Assembly (NCBI RefSeq): GCF_024519315.1
Contig: NZ_JANIIC010000020.1
Span: 62,001-126,000, forward strand
Direction of reading: 5' to 3'
Source: Streptomyces malaysiensis subsp. samsunensis
GTDB taxonomy: Bacteria; Actinomycetota; Actinomycetes; Streptomycetales; Streptomycetaceae
Length of the DNA stretch: 64,000 nucleotides
A program made the position numbers and the translations under genes. Positions within the stretch are counted from its first letter, which is position 1. Each line of letters starts with the position of its first letter. This document shows, one piece after another, positions 1-7,768 of this stretch. The notes under the pieces were generated by a model, which was not told where the DNA came from, did not search any database, and saw only the letters and a list, made by a program, of their open reading frames with translations.

Positions 1-1
1 C

Positions 2-253
2 TACGGAGTGGAGCTGACGGGCGCGCATGACGCGGGGGCGGACGCATCGGCCGCGCTGCACGTGGTGCGGGCGGTGGGGCGCCGGTTCGCCTCGCGCCTC
101 GAGACGCTGACCCCGGCCGAGCTGCACGCCCGCCAGACGGTCTGGTACGCGGCGCAGGCCCGCGGGCTTCAGGCGTGGTTCGCGCTCAACGGCTCGGACG
201 AGATCTGCGATCCCGCCTGGCCGCTGCGCCCCGACCTGCCGGCCGCCGCCTGA
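2..253 (+). CDS. DnaQ-like 3'-5' exonuclease, C-terminal fragment
   Basis: Only the last 83 residues are in the window; the gene starts to the left. The visible part contains HDAGADA near its beginning, which fits the Exo III motif (H-x4-D) of DEDDh exonucleases of the DNA polymerase III epsilon type; the histidine is the general base and the aspartate a metal ligand. The downstream helix-rich stretch ends in a short polar tail. The family removes 3' nucleotides in proofreading or RNA/DNA trimming; which substrate this member uses cannot be read from the fragment. It converges on the VOC gene, with repeats in between. Confidence 0.7.
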   Translation, partial: YGVELTGAHDAGADASAALHVVRAVGRRFASRLETLTPAELHARQTVWYAAQARGLQAWFALNGSDEICDPAWPLRPDLPAAA

Positions 254-326
254 CGCTCGGCCCGGCGGTCTATGCGCGGCCCAACCGCCTACGCGCGATC
301 CTTCGGCCTGAACGCCCAGATTCGAC

Positions 327-429
327 AGCCCGGCCTCGGGTCCATTGGCCCGGCCTCAAGTCCGGTGGCCCGCCCACGGGCTCGCTGGCCCGGCCACAGT
401 CGTCTCGCCGGCCCGGCGCTCAGGTCCGG
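327..429. repeat. Degenerate ~20-bp tandem repeat
   Basis: Five imperfect copies, each opening with GGCCCGGCC or a close variant, start at about 327, 347, 367, 387 and 410. The first three units are exactly 20 bp and the fourth 23 bp. The array fills the gap between two convergent genes and touches the 3' end of the VOC gene. No coding or terminator role is evident. Confidence 0.7.
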
Positions 430-791
430 CGGAGCGCGAAGGGGTGGCCCGCCGGGTCGGAGTAGATCCGGGTGTCGCGCAGACCACCGTTGTGCTTGGT
501 GTCCAGCGGTCGGGCGCCCAGGTCGACCACCTGGCGCTCCGCGGCGTCGATGTCGTCCACCAGCAGGTCCAGATGGGCCTGTTGGGAGTCGTCCGGCCGT
601 GGCCAGCTCGGCGGGGCGAAGCCATGGTCCCGCAGGAAGGCCATGCGCGATCCGCCGGGTGCGGCGATCTCGATCCGGTCGGGGGTGGTCATCGGCTGGA
701 TCTCCGCGCCGAGCACCCGGGCGTAGAACTCGGCGAGTTCCTCGGGGTCGGCGCAGTCCAGGGCCAGGACGGCTGCGGTCGCTACGGCCAT
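420..791 (-). CDS. VOC family (glyoxalase-like) protein
   Basis: A 123-residue protein with the paired beta-alpha-beta-beta-beta units of the vicinal oxygen chelate fold: the first module opens ALDCADPEELAEFYARVLG and the second begins around HLDLLVDDIDAAERQVVDLG. This is the Streptomyces glyoxalase_6 type, a large family including metal-dependent dioxygenases, glyoxalases and antibiotic-binding proteins. The substrate is unknown. The C-terminus ends in DPAGHPFAL, typical of the family. The full family length is present, so the gene appears intact. It is a single gene with no operon partner. Confidence 0.8.
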   Translation of the reverse strand: MAVATAAVLALDCADPEELAEFYARVLGAEIQPMTTPDRIEIAAPGGSRMAFLRDHGFAPPSWPRPDDSQQAHLDLLVDDIDAAERQVVDLGARPLDTKHNGGLRDTRIYSDPAGHPFALRRT

Positions 792-876
792 GAGTTCCCC
801 TCCATATCGTCACCCACGGAAGTTTTATCCGGATACCCAACTCCTGGCCGTACAAGCACACCGACCGGCGCACAGC

Positions 877-914
877 CATGAGGCCGGGCCGCCTGCTGGC
901 GGCCCGGCCTCATG
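877..914 (-). terminator. Rho-independent-like hairpin after tRNA-Val
   Basis: A perfect 17-bp inverted repeat (877-893 with 898-914) with loop TGCT lies directly downstream of the tRNA-Val gene on the minus strand. The stem is very GC-rich and has no long U tract, as is usual in Streptomyces. Confidence 0.8.
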
Positions 915-920
915 TGGTGG

Positions 921-992
921 TGGGCGATACTGGGTTCGAACCAGTGACCTCTTCGGTGTGAACGAAGCGCTCTCCCACTGAGCTAATCGCCC
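921..992 (-). tRNA. tRNA-Val (CAC)
   Basis: The 72-nt cloverleaf has acceptor GGGCGAT paired with ATCGCCC, D stem GCTC/GAGC, anticodon stem CTTCG/CGAAG with loop TTCACAC giving anticodon CAC, and T arm ACTGG-TTCGAAC-CCAGT. CCA is not encoded. A near-identical copy lies at 2423-2494, differing at two positions (D loop and T loop). Confidence 0.97.
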
Positions 993-1032
993 GGGTGTCC
1001 TCTTCGGGGTCTCCCCCGGCGGAACGACCTGA

Positions 1033-1062
1033 ACAATACAGGTCGCGGCGGGTTTGGTTCAA
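1033..1062 (-). promoter_or_regulatory. Predicted sigma-70-type promoter of tRNA-Val
   Basis: Reading the minus strand, TTGAAC (1062-1057) is followed after 18 bp by TATTGT (1038-1033), good matches to housekeeping -35 and -10 boxes. It lies about 40 bp upstream of the mature tRNA 5' end. The -35 box overlaps the stop codon of the upstream SRPBCC gene. Confidence 0.55.
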
Positions 1063-1571
1063 ACCGCATTTCCGCCGTAGGGCGGGGAGGCAGGGCCGGA
1101 CGGCCGGGCGGGCTTCGTGGCGAGATGTGCCCGCAGCCCCCGCAGCCCCGAGCGCATCATCAGGGCGTGGTTGGCCCGGAAGACGGGACGGCCGGGGAGC
1201 GCGAGACGGCGCAGCAGCGGCTTGCGCGCCACCACCTCCTGTTCGAAGAGCGCGCGGGTGCCGTTCCCATGGGGCAGCACCGTCCAGCGCGCCCATCCCT
1301 CCAGATCTCCCGAGAAGCCGATCTCCAGCACGTTGTCCGCCGGGTCCTGGCGGGCCTCGCTGACGATCACCCACAGGTCGTACGGGACGAGGGAGCGGAA
1401 GCGGGCGGCGCCGCTGCGCTCGTCGATCCGCCGGACCTCACGGACCTGGGGCCACCACCCCGGATAGTCGGCGCCGTCCGCCAGCACCGCGAAGACGGCG
1501 GCGGGCTGCGCATCGAGGTCCCATCGGCTGCGGAAGCGGTAATGGCACCAGTCCATGCCCTCAAGTGTCAT
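1059..1571 (-). CDS. SRPBCC family protein (polyketide cyclase/START-like)
   Basis: This 170-residue protein has the START/Bet-v1 helix-grip layout: an opening strand with FRSRWDLDAQPAAVFAVLAD, the PGWWPQVREVRRID loop, and a long C-terminal helix with RANHALMMRSGLRGLRAHL. SRPBCC proteins bind hydrophobic ligands; members act as cyclases, lipid carriers or unknown binders. There is no polyketide synthase nearby, so a specific cyclase role is not supported. A second ATG five codons in (1556) is an equally plausible start. The residues after about 155 are Pro/Gly-rich and probably disordered. Confidence 0.8.
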   Translation of the reverse strand: MTLEGMDWCHYRFRSRWDLDAQPAAVFAVLADGADYPGWWPQVREVRRIDERSGAARFRSLVPYDLWVIVSEARQDPADNVLEIGFSGDLEGWARWTVLPHGNGTRALFEQEVVARKPLLRRLALPGRPVFRANHALMMRSGLRGLRAHLATKPARPSGPASPPYGGNAV

Positions 1572-1589
1572 CGGACCGCGACGGCGTGG

Positions 1590-2187
1590 CTACCCCGGCA
1601 GCTGGTCGCCGACGAGCGCCAGGTTCTGGATCGCGGCGAGGCCGCTCCAGTCGGTGCCGAAGCCGATGGACAGGGCGCGCATGATGTCGCCGGTCCGCAG
1701 CCACAGGTCGGGCGAGAGCTCGGAGTTGTCCCAGGCGTAGCCTCCGATGTCGTACCGCCGCTGGTGCCGGTCCCCGTCGTAGGTGTGCATATGTCGCCGT
1801 GGTCCCAGAAGCCGTACCAACGGCGCTGCTCGACCTGGCTCTTGTGGTAGTCGAAGAGGAGCTCAAGACGGTCCTCGATCCTCGCCTTGGCGGGGGTGGA
1901 GCGGTCGACGGGGGCGAAGAGGCCGCCGAAGACCTCGGCGTGGGCCAGATCGGCGGGTCCGGCGGCCAGTTGGGCCGGGGTGCGCACAGCGGTGGCGTGC
2001 GCGGTCCATTTGAGCGAGCCGTCGGGCCAGTAGGCGGTGGCCCAGGTCTGGAGGGGCACCCGCTTGCCGTCGGCGGTGGTCAGCGCGAACGTCCGGTCGT
2101 CGGGATGGCGAGCAGCCAGGAGAACGGCGCGGCGGCGCCGGTGACGGCGGGGGCCTTGAGGAGGTTGCGTCGGGGGATCGGGGGCAT
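1590..2187 (-). pseudogene. Decayed exo-rhamnogalacturonan lyase (PcRGLX/YetA-like)
   Basis: Family-like pieces occur in order but in different frames. A Tat-type start (MPPIPRRNLLKAP, ATG at 2187) runs into a TGA within about 36 codons. The next piece, in another frame, carries LQTWATAYWPDGSLKWTAHA and ends with WYGFWDHGD. A third frame continues MHTYDGDRHQRRYDIGGYAW and SPDLWL, then jumps to IGFGTDWSGLAA and stops at 1590. From memory of this large secreted pectin-side-chain lyase family (several hundred residues longer), these segments are normally far apart in one polypeptide, so both frameshifts and large internal deletions have occurred. No active enzyme can be made. The upstream LacI-type palindrome at 2301 may be the relic of its control. 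Confidence 0.8.
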
Positions 2188-2300
2188 GTCCGCTTCACCT
2201 TTCATGAGGGGGCAGGTGCATGACATGAGTGACCGTGGGCGGCGGAAGGACCAACGCCGCGCCCGTCAACGGTTCGGACAGGACCGGCCACAGAACGAGG

Positions 2301-2324
2301 TGAAGCGCTTCAACGAAAGCGCTT
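2301..2324. promoter_or_regulatory. Two LacI-type operator palindromes
   Basis: TGAAGCGCTTCA (2301-2312) is a perfect 12-bp palindrome with the central CG typical of LacI-family operators. A second core, AAGCGCTT, follows at 2317-2324, its centre 14 bp away. The pair lies about 115 bp upstream of the decayed lyase gene, which makes sense for a catabolic gene repressed by a sugar-responsive LacI protein. No LacI gene is present nearby. Confidence 0.55.
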
Positions 2325-2378
2325 GGGGCGGCGCCGTCGGCCACCCATCGACGGACACCTTCGGACATGCGACAACGC

Positions 2379-2414
2379 CGAGGGCCCGGAAGGCAAATGC
2401 CTTCCGGGCCCTCG
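2379..2414 (-). terminator. Strong hairpin after second tRNA-Val
   Basis: A 17-bp perfect inverted repeat (2379-2395 with 2398-2414) has a 2-base AA spacer. It lies 8 bp downstream of the tRNA-Val gene on the minus strand and would form a very stable terminator. Confidence 0.8.
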
Positions 2415-2422
2415 GTCCAGGG

Positions 2423-2494
2423 TGGGCGATACTGGGATCGAACCAGTGACCTCTTCGGTGTGAACGAAGCGCTCTCCCGCTGAGCTAATCGCCC
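2423..2494 (-). tRNA. tRNA-Val (CAC), second copy
   Basis: The 72-nt cloverleaf has the same acceptor and anticodon arms as the copy at 921-992 (loop TTCACAC, anticodon CAC). It differs in the D loop (AGCGGGA) and T loop (TTCGATC). CCA is not encoded. A -10-like TAATGT lies on the minus strand at 2513-2508, 14 bp upstream, but no good -35 is visible. Confidence 0.97.
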
Positions 2495-2560
2495 CGGCGC
2501 ACGCCCAACATTAGCGCATGCCGAACCGTGCCCATGACCAGTCCTCCGACCCGGGGCCGG

Positions 2561-3013
2561 TCACTGCTCGATCTTCCACGGCATCACGATGCCGAACTTC
2601 CACACATAGACCGACACCGCCACGGCACAGATCACCACCGCGACCGAGGTCAGTATCAGATTGCGCCTGCGCACCTTCGGGTCCAGGGCACGATGCGCCG
2701 CCTCGGTGACCTTGCGCTTGGTCCAGGCCAGCACCAGCTGGGCCCAGACGAACTCGGTCGCCCAGATCGCCATTCCGGCGAAGATCACCAGCCACCCCGG
2801 CCCGGGCAGCGGCAGCAGGACGATGCCCACGCCCACGACCCCGAGGCCGACGATGAACACGCCGACCTGCCAGCTCAGGTGGAGGGTGCGCGACCGCTTG
2901 ATGAACCGCGGCGCCCGGGAGCCCAACACCGGCTCCCGCTTCGACGCATCGCCCCCCGCCGCGACCTGAGGCGCGCCGGTGGCCCCCTGCCGCTCGTCAC
3001 TCTCCGCATTCAT
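2561..3013 (-). CDS. PGPGW-motif membrane protein (TIGR02611-like)
   Basis: This 150-residue protein has the family hallmark PLPGPGW at residues 68-74. The hydrophilic N-terminus (1-45) is followed by a hydrophobic block at about 48-97, likely two membrane passes around the PGPGW turn, and another segment at about 120-143. The function of this actinobacterial membrane family is unknown. The start at 3013 (MNAES) is preferred because translation further upstream lacks family character. It is divergent from ssgB across a 190-bp gap; synteny with ssgB is conserved in Streptomyces as I recall. Confidence 0.8.
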   Translation of the reverse strand: MNAESDERQGATGAPQVAAGGDASKREPVLGSRAPRFIKRSRTLHLSWQVGVFIVGLGVVGVGIVLLPLPGPGWLVIFAGMAIWATEFVWAQLVLAWTKRKVTEAAHRALDPKVRRRNLILTSVAVVICAVAVSVYVWKFGIVMPWKIEQ

Positions 3014-3203
3014 GTGACCCAACTTACCTGATCCTTCGAAGTCACCGGAACGGCGGTAGCGGCCACCCCGGAGCTGGGCCGCAAGAGCTACCAGAAGAGC
3101 CGCAAAACGGTCAGAGGGGTTTACAACGGCACCGTAGGTGGCATGTCGATTTCGCCGACGTGCGAATCCCCGAGCGCACACTGAGCGAAAGGCCCTGGCG
3201 CTT

Positions 3204-3617
3204 ATGAACACCACGGTCAGCTGCGAGCTGCACCTGCGCCTCGTTGTGTCGAGCGAATCCTCACTGCCTGTACCCGCGGGCCTGCGGTATGACACGGCCG
3301 ACCCTTACGCCGTGCACGCCACCTTCCACACCGGAGCCGAAGAGACGGTCGAATGGGTGTTCGCCCGCGATCTTCTCGCCGAGGGTCTGCACCGGCCCAC
3401 CGGCACCGGCGACGTCCGCGTGTGGCCGTCCCGCAGCCACGGCCAGGGAGTCGTCTGCATCGCCCTGAGCTCCCCGGAGGGGGAGGCACTGCTCGAAGCC
3501 CCGGCGCGGGCCCTGGAGTCGTTCCTGAAGCGAACGGACGCCGCGGTGCCACCCGGTACCGAACACCGTCATTTCGACCTCGACACAGAGCTCTCCCACA
3601 TCCTGGCGGAGAGCTGA
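3204..3617 (+). CDS. ssgB: Sporulation/cell-division protein SsgB
   Basis: The 137-residue protein begins MNTTVSCELHLRLVVSSESS and is recognisable as SsgB, the near-invariant member of the SsgA-like family. SsgB is recruited by SsgA to future septum sites in aerial hyphae, where it recruits FtsZ and starts sporulation-specific division. The single-domain whirly-like fold spans the whole chain; conserved blocks include VEWVFARDLLAEGL and VVCIALSSPEGEA. The ATG at 3204 gives the canonical N-terminus, so upstream in-frame codons are rejected. Its presence is strong evidence for a sporulating Streptomyces-type host. An inverted repeat at 3736-3779 probably terminates it. Confidence 0.97.
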   Translation: MNTTVSCELHLRLVVSSESSLPVPAGLRYDTADPYAVHATFHTGAEETVEWVFARDLLAEGLHRPTGTGDVRVWPSRSHGQGVVCIALSSPEGEALLEAPARALESFLKRTDAAVPPGTEHRHFDLDTELSHILAES

Positions 3618-3735
3618 GACCCGGCGAGAGCTGAGCGCTCGGCCGTCCGACTCGGGGAGACGGCGCAAGCCTGAGCGCAACATTTCAGTACCGAAGATCC
3701 CGACCACGGCAATCCCGACAACGGCAGAGGCAGGC

Positions 3736-3779
3736 GACGGTGCCGTCGCCGCGGCACCGCCCGCGGTGGCGGCACCGTC
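3736..3779 (+). terminator. Long hairpin after ssgB
   Basis: Arms 3736-3754 and 3761-3779 pair over 19 positions with two mismatches around a 6-base loop. The hairpin sits about 120 bp past the ssgB stop and 110 bp before the next gene on the same strand. Confidence 0.55.
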
Positions 3780-3890
3780 GTGTTAACACCCGGCCGCTTG
3801 GTGAACGCCCGGCGCCCGGCAGGACTAGAGTCGGGCAGATCGAGGGCCGCCCAGGGGCAGCCGCCGACCCAGCCGGCCAGGGAGCCAATC

Positions 3891-4460
3891 GTGCTGATCA
3901 ACCACGACACCCGGTGCTCGCTCGACGCCGTCGTCGATCTGGTGAACACCGCGCCCGAGGGCGCGGAGGGGGACGGCCTCGCGGATGTCGCCGCACTCCG
4001 CCGGTTCGTCGAGCGCAATGTGATCAGCGACATCGGCACGCTCGGGGAGCGTGACCTCATCGCCGTCCGGGCCGTACGAGCCCGGTTCGCCGAGGTCTTC
4101 GCCACGGCCGGGAGCGAAAGCGCCACCCGCCGCACCGCGGAACTGCTCAACACGATGATCGCCGCGGCCGGCACCACCCCCCGGCTCACCGACCACGACG
4201 GCTACGACTGGCATGTGCACTACTTCGCACCCGGTGCCTCGCTCGCCGACCACCTCACCGCCGACTGCGGCATGGCACTGGCGTTCCTGGTGGTGGGCGG
4301 CGAGCAGGAGCGGCTGCGCCGCTGTGAGGCCCCGGACTGCCGCCACGCCTTCGTGGACCTGTCCCGCAATCGCTCCCGGCGCTACTGCGACAGCCGCACC
4401 TGCGGCAACCGGCTGCATGTCGCCGCCTACCGCGCCCGGCGCCGCGAGGCCGCGAGCTGA
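3891..4460 (+). CDS. CGNR zinc-finger/ABATE-domain protein
   Basis: The GTG at 3891 follows a GGAG ribosome-binding site and yields 189 residues. The N-terminal ABATE-type helical domain (about 1-140) precedes a CGNR zinc finger: CEAPDC, then RRYCDSRTCGNR, then a basic tail YRARRRE. The four cysteines bind zinc and the finger resembles DNA-binding modules. The family is predicted to be transcriptional regulators sensing small ligands through the N-terminal domain; no target is known. It stands alone between ssgB and the small membrane genes. Longer in-frame extensions to 3780 are possible but lack coding character. Confidence 0.85.
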   Translation: MLINHDTRCSLDAVVDLVNTAPEGAEGDGLADVAALRRFVERNVISDIGTLGERDLIAVRAVRARFAEVFATAGSESATRRTAELLNTMIAAAGTTPRLTDHDGYDWHVHYFAPGASLADHLTADCGMALAFLVVGGEQERLRRCEAPDCRHAFVDLSRNRSRRYCDSRTCGNRLHVAAYRARRREAAS

Positions 4461-4516
4461 CCGCCCACGCCCGGGAGGTCGGGGCCGGGCGGTCGGGGAG
4501 CGGACGGGTCGCCGCC

Positions 4517-4690
4517 TCACCACCGGTAGAGGTCGTGAACGGCGGTGCCGACGAGCAGAGTGCCGATGAACGCCAGGAACAGCATCAGCGGGGGCTGCGA
4601 GAGGGCGAAGAGACAGCCACGGGTCTCGTCGCTCGGCGGAACTGGGGGTCCTTCGATGGGGGATTGCTCCCCGGGCGGTGATTGCAACAT
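4517..4690 (-). CDS. Small single-pass membrane protein
   Basis: The 57-residue protein has a Pro-rich cytoplasmic N-terminus (1-22) and one membrane helix at about 34-51 (PLMLFLAFIGTLLVGTAV), ending HDLYRW. I do not recognise a family. A start ten codons upstream (4720) is possible. Coding character rests on the hydrophobic helix flanked by charged ends and good codon use. Confidence 0.5.
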   Translation of the reverse strand: MLQSPPGEQSPIEGPPVPPSDETRGCLFALSQPPLMLFLAFIGTLLVGTAVHDLYRW

Positions 4691-4758
4691 CTCGCGGAGA
4701 TCATGACCTAGCCATGGCACCGCCTGCGACCAGTGATCGTTATTTGATCGGTCGCTTG

Positions 4759-5217
4759 TCAGATCCCGTGCTTTTTGAGTATCGCCTCGATGTCCGAGAA
4801 GTCATCTGTGCCAGAGCTCGTTCCGCCCTTGACCTTCGGCTTTCCGGCCCCCTTGGCACCGGTGGCCCCCCGGCCGGGCCCCAGGGCGGGCTCCGAGGCC
4901 CCCGCGGACACCCCGGCCCGTTCCGCCGCGGCCGCCGCGCGCCGCTCCTTACGGGTGCCGCCGGAGCGGCGCTCGACCGCCCGGCTGATCATGAACAGCG
5001 CCCAGGAGACGCCGAGCACACCGAAGCCCAGCCAGACACTCGGCTTGAAGACCAGGTCGGCCACCCAGTCCAGGACGCCGGTCATCGCCAGGCCGAGCGG
5101 GATCAGGGCATAGGCGGCGATCCGGGTCGCGGCCAGGAACCGCTTGCGGTAGGCGGTCAGCCCGGCGATGCCCAGACCGGCCGCGGAGAGCGCGGCACAT
5201 ACGGTGTCGGTCAGCAT
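4759..5217 (-). CDS. Membrane protein of unknown function
   Basis: This 152-residue protein has three likely membrane helices at about 5-22, 30-50 and 62-79, followed by a basic, Ala-rich segment (SGGTRKERRAAAAAERAG) and a disordered Gly/Ala/Pro stretch. The C-terminus is acidic then basic (DDFSDIEAILKKHGI) and looks like a short amphipathic helix. Streptomyces orthologues are annotated as hypothetical or, without good reason, as cellulose synthase. Start ATG 5217. It is divergent from the DsbA-like gene. Confidence 0.7.
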   Translation of the reverse strand: MLTDTVCAALSAAGLGIAGLTAYRKRFLAATRIAAYALIPLGLAMTGVLDWVADLVFKPSVWLGFGVLGVSWALFMISRAVERRSGGTRKERRAAAAAERAGVSAGASEPALGPGRGATGAKGAGKPKVKGGTSSGTDDFSDIEAILKKHGI

Positions 5218-5349
5218 CGTTCCTCCCGCGACTGGGTTTCCGGTATGTCCATCGTGCACCCCGTAAGGCGAACCGGGCCATGGCCAGGGCCCGGGATCAG
5301 GGACATCTCCGGGTACGGACCAGGGTCCAGGGGCTGGAAGACTGACCCC

Positions 5350-5865
5350 ATGAGCCACACCGACCCCTCCTCTCGCCCCGTGCTCGACGTCTGGTTCGAA
5401 TTGCAGTGCCCCGACTGCCGTACCGCACTGGCCGATCTGCGCGCGCTGCGCGACCGGTTCCAGGACACCCTGGAGATCCGGCTGCGCCACTTCCCGCTGG
5501 AGCGCCACCAGCACGCCCACGCGGCGGCCCAGGCGGCCGAGGAGGCCATCGCCCAGGGGCGCGGCTGGCCGTTCGTCGAGGCCGTCCTGGAGCGCGCCGA
5601 GGAGCTCGGGAAGCGCGGTGAGCCGCTGCTGGTGGAGGTGGCCCGGGAACTGGGGCTGGACGCCGAGGAGATGGACACCGCGCTGGTGGACGGGCGGCAC
5701 ATCCTGATCGTGGACGCGGACCAGGCCGAGGGCAAAGCGATCGGGGTCACCGGCACCCCCACGTATGTGATCGGCGGCGAACGGCTCGACGGCGGCAAGA
5801 GCCAGGAGGGGCTGCGGGAGCGCGTCGAGGAGATCGCCGTCCGCCTCATCGCCGAGCGCCCGTAA
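5350..5865 (+). CDS. DsbA-family thiol-disulfide oxidoreductase
   Basis: The 171-residue protein has a thioredoxin-fold DsbA domain with active-site C20-P-D-C23 and the cis-proline loop VTGTPTYVIGG near residue 135. A helical insert occupies about 55-125, as in FrnE/2-hydroxychromene isomerase-like members. There is no signal peptide, so it probably acts in the cytoplasm, unlike classical DsbA. The dithiol suggests a redox or disulfide-isomerase role; the substrate is unknown. The start ATG 5350 lacks a strong Shine-Dalgarno sequence. Confidence 0.85.
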   Translation: MSHTDPSSRPVLDVWFELQCPDCRTALADLRALRDRFQDTLEIRLRHFPLERHQHAHAAAQAAEEAIAQGRGWPFVEAVLERAEELGKRGEPLLVEVARELGLDAEEMDTALVDGRHILIVDADQAEGKAIGVTGTPTYVIGGERLDGGKSQEGLRERVEEIAVRLIAERP

Positions 5866-5968
5866 GGCCGCCGGAAAACCGGAAAAGCCGGCGCCCGTAA
5901 GAACGCCGGGAAGTACGAGCCGTCCCAAGGGCCTCCGGAAGGGCCTCGGGCCGGGGCCCGCCGGGCCC

Positions 5969-6814
5969 TCAGAGCAGCGGCTTGTAGAACTCGTACTGGG
6001 TCGGCTCGTAGCCCAGCGACTCGTACAGCCGCAGCGCCGGGGTGTTGCCGCCGAAGACACGCAGGCCCAGGCTGTGCGCCCCGTGCGCAAGGCTCTCGCG
6101 CTCGGCGCCCAGCATCAGGGTGCGGCCGTGTCCATGTCCGCGGTGCTCCGCGGCGACCTCGACGGCGAAGACGTACGCCTCCCCGTCCTCGGCCGCCTCC
6201 GGCTCCCCCGGGCGCAGCGCGAGCCAGAGGGTGCCCAGGTCCGTACCGCCGTGGGCGAGGATGCGCAGCAGGGCCCCGGGGGTGTCCGGGCCCTGCGGCA
6301 GCAGCCTGGCGTAGTCGGTGTCCGCCTTGGTCTCGGCCTGCTCCTGGCTGAGTCCGCGCTCCAGCAGATCGGCGATGTACCCGGTCCGCTCCCTGGCGCG
6401 CCACGCCGGGTACTCGGCCGCCGCCATGGGACGGATCACGCTGTCCCCGGGCAGCTCGGGCGGCTCGGTGAGCCGCTTGAGCATGTTGCGTCCGCGCTCG
6501 CGGTAGCCAAGCGCGGACGCGAGCCCGAGGGCGGTCGTGGCCTGCGCGGGGACGTTCACCACCAGCTGGGTGCAGCCCCAGCCGCGCAGCACCTCCTCGG
6601 CCGCGAGCGCGGCCACCGTGCCGCGGCCCCGGTGCCGCTCGGCCTCGTCGATGTGGAGCCGCTCGATGCACCCGGCCGCCCTGCCCAGGCGGGCGTCGGT
6701 GGCGAGGCGGACGGAGCCGATGGGACGGCTGTTGACGCACACCTCGTACGAGCGGGCACGCCCGCCGCCGTCGGTCCGCTGTTCGGGCACGGTGGGCCGC
6801 AAAGTGGTGGTCAC
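5969..6814 (-). CDS. Tandem GNAT N-acetyltransferase
   Basis: The 281-residue protein carries two GNAT modules. The first spans about 20-115 with acetyl-CoA loop ERHRGRGTVAALA; the second spans about 125-281 with AEHRGHGHGRTLML and C-terminal YESLGYEPTQYEFYKPL. Both loops match the Q/R-x-x-G-x-G/A signature, with the second the more canonical. Mycothiol synthase (MshD) has the same two-GNAT plan, but I do not see MshD-specific motifs, so the substrate is left open. It is transcribed in the same direction as the pab genes but separated by a repeat-rich gap. Confidence 0.85.
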   Translation of the reverse strand: MTTTLRPTVPEQRTDGGGRARSYEVCVNSRPIGSVRLATDARLGRAAGCIERLHIDEAERHRGRGTVAALAAEEVLRGWGCTQLVVNVPAQATTALGLASALGYRERGRNMLKRLTEPPELPGDSVIRPMAAAEYPAWRARERTGYIADLLERGLSQEQAETKADTDYARLLPQGPDTPGALLRILAHGGTDLGTLWLALRPGEPEAAEDGEAYVFAVEVAAEHRGHGHGRTLMLGAERESLAHGAHSLGLRVFGGNTPALRLYESLGYEPTQYEFYKPLL

Positions 6815-6863
6815 GAAGGTGTTCTACCTGCCCGCCGGGCGATCGTCACCCGGTTTGTTCGCA

Positions 6864-6930
6864 CGGATCCGCCGCGACCCGCTTGGTACGGGTCCGCCGC
6901 TGTACGGGTCCGCCGCGCGGATCCGCCGCG
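6864..6930. repeat. Short GGATCCGCCGCGACC / GGGTCCGCCGC repeats
   Basis: The spacer between pabC and the GNAT gene holds two copies of GGATCCGCCGCGACC separated by two copies of GGGTCCGCCGC. This is a small decayed direct-repeat array with no evident gene. Confidence 0.6.
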
Positions 6931-6940
6931 ACCGGCCCGG

Positions 6941-7768
6941 TCAGGGGTCGATGTCGGCGGCCGCCCGCTCGATGAAGATCCGCAGGGCCTCGGCGGTGAC
7001 CGGGCCGGGGGCGCCGGGCAGGGTGTGGTCGTCCACCCGGTGCACGGCCTGTACATCGCGGGTCGTGGAGGTCAGGAAGACCTCCTCGGCCCCGCGCAGC
7101 GCCTCCAGCGGCAGATCGGTCTCCTTGGCGCCCACCCACTCCAGCACCAGGGCGCGAGTGATCCCGGCGAGGCAGCCGGAGGAGAGCGGCGGGGTGTGCA
7201 ACTGGCCGTCGAGGACCACGAAGACATTGGTGCCGGTGCCCTCGCAGAGCGCGCCGACCGTGTTGCCGAAGAGGGCCTCGGTGGCGCCGTGCTCGTGGGC
7301 GCGGGCGAGCGCGATCACGTTCTCGCCGTACGAGGTGGTCTTCAGGCCGGTGAGCGCCCCGCGCTCGTTGCGCGCCCAGGGGACGGTGATCACGGCCGTG
7401 GCGTCGGGCCGGCGGGCCGCCTCGATCAGCGCCACCACCAGGGTGGGCCCGGCCGTGCCCCGGTCGGAGCCGAGTGGCGAGATCCCTCCGGTGTAGGTGA
7501 TCCTCAGCCGTCCGAACGGCACGGGGTGGGCCTTGAGAACCTCTTCGCAGCCCCGCCGCACCTCGTCCAGGTCCGGCTCGGGAAGCCCCAGGCCCCGGGC
7601 CGAGCGGGCCAGCCGCCGCAGATGGCGGGTGAGGGCGAAGGGCTGTCCCTCGGTGGCCTTGACGGTCTCGAAGACGCCGTCGCCGACCGTGAGCCCATGG
7701 TCGAACACGGACACCATGGCGCTGTCCCCGTCGCGGAGGGATCCATCGAGCCAGATGGCCGGTTTCAT
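6941..7768 (-). CDS. pabC: Class IV aminotransferase, probable aminodeoxychorismate lyase
   Basis: This 275-residue fold-type IV PLP enzyme has the family blocks FDHGLTVGDGVFET at about 22-36, Lys143 in GLKTTSYGEN as the likely Schiff-base lysine, and EGTGTNVFVV. Aminodeoxychorismate lyase removes pyruvate from 4-amino-4-deoxychorismate to give p-aminobenzoate for folate. Context decides against branched-chain or D-amino acid transaminase: its start overlaps the stop of a chorismate-binding PabB-like gene by 4 bp (ATGA), so the two are translationally coupled. Confidence 0.85.
   Translation of the reverse strand: MKPAIWLDGSLRDGDSAMVSVFDHGLTVGDGVFETVKATEGQPFALTRHLRRLARSARGLGLPEPDLDEVRRGCEEVLKAHPVPFGRLRITYTGGISPLGSDRGTAGPTLVVALIEAARRPDATAVITVPWARNERGALTGLKTTSYGENVIALARAHEHGATEALFGNTVGALCEGTGTNVFVVLDGQLHTPPLSSGCLAGITRALVLEWVGAKETDLPLEALRGAEEVFLTSTTRDVQAVHRVDDHTLPGAPGPVTAEALRIFIERAAADIDP

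Noticed and set aside
1059..1571. Polyketide cyclase of a biosynthetic cluster
   Set aside because: No polyketide synthase or tailoring gene is nearby; SRPBCC folds are functionally diverse.
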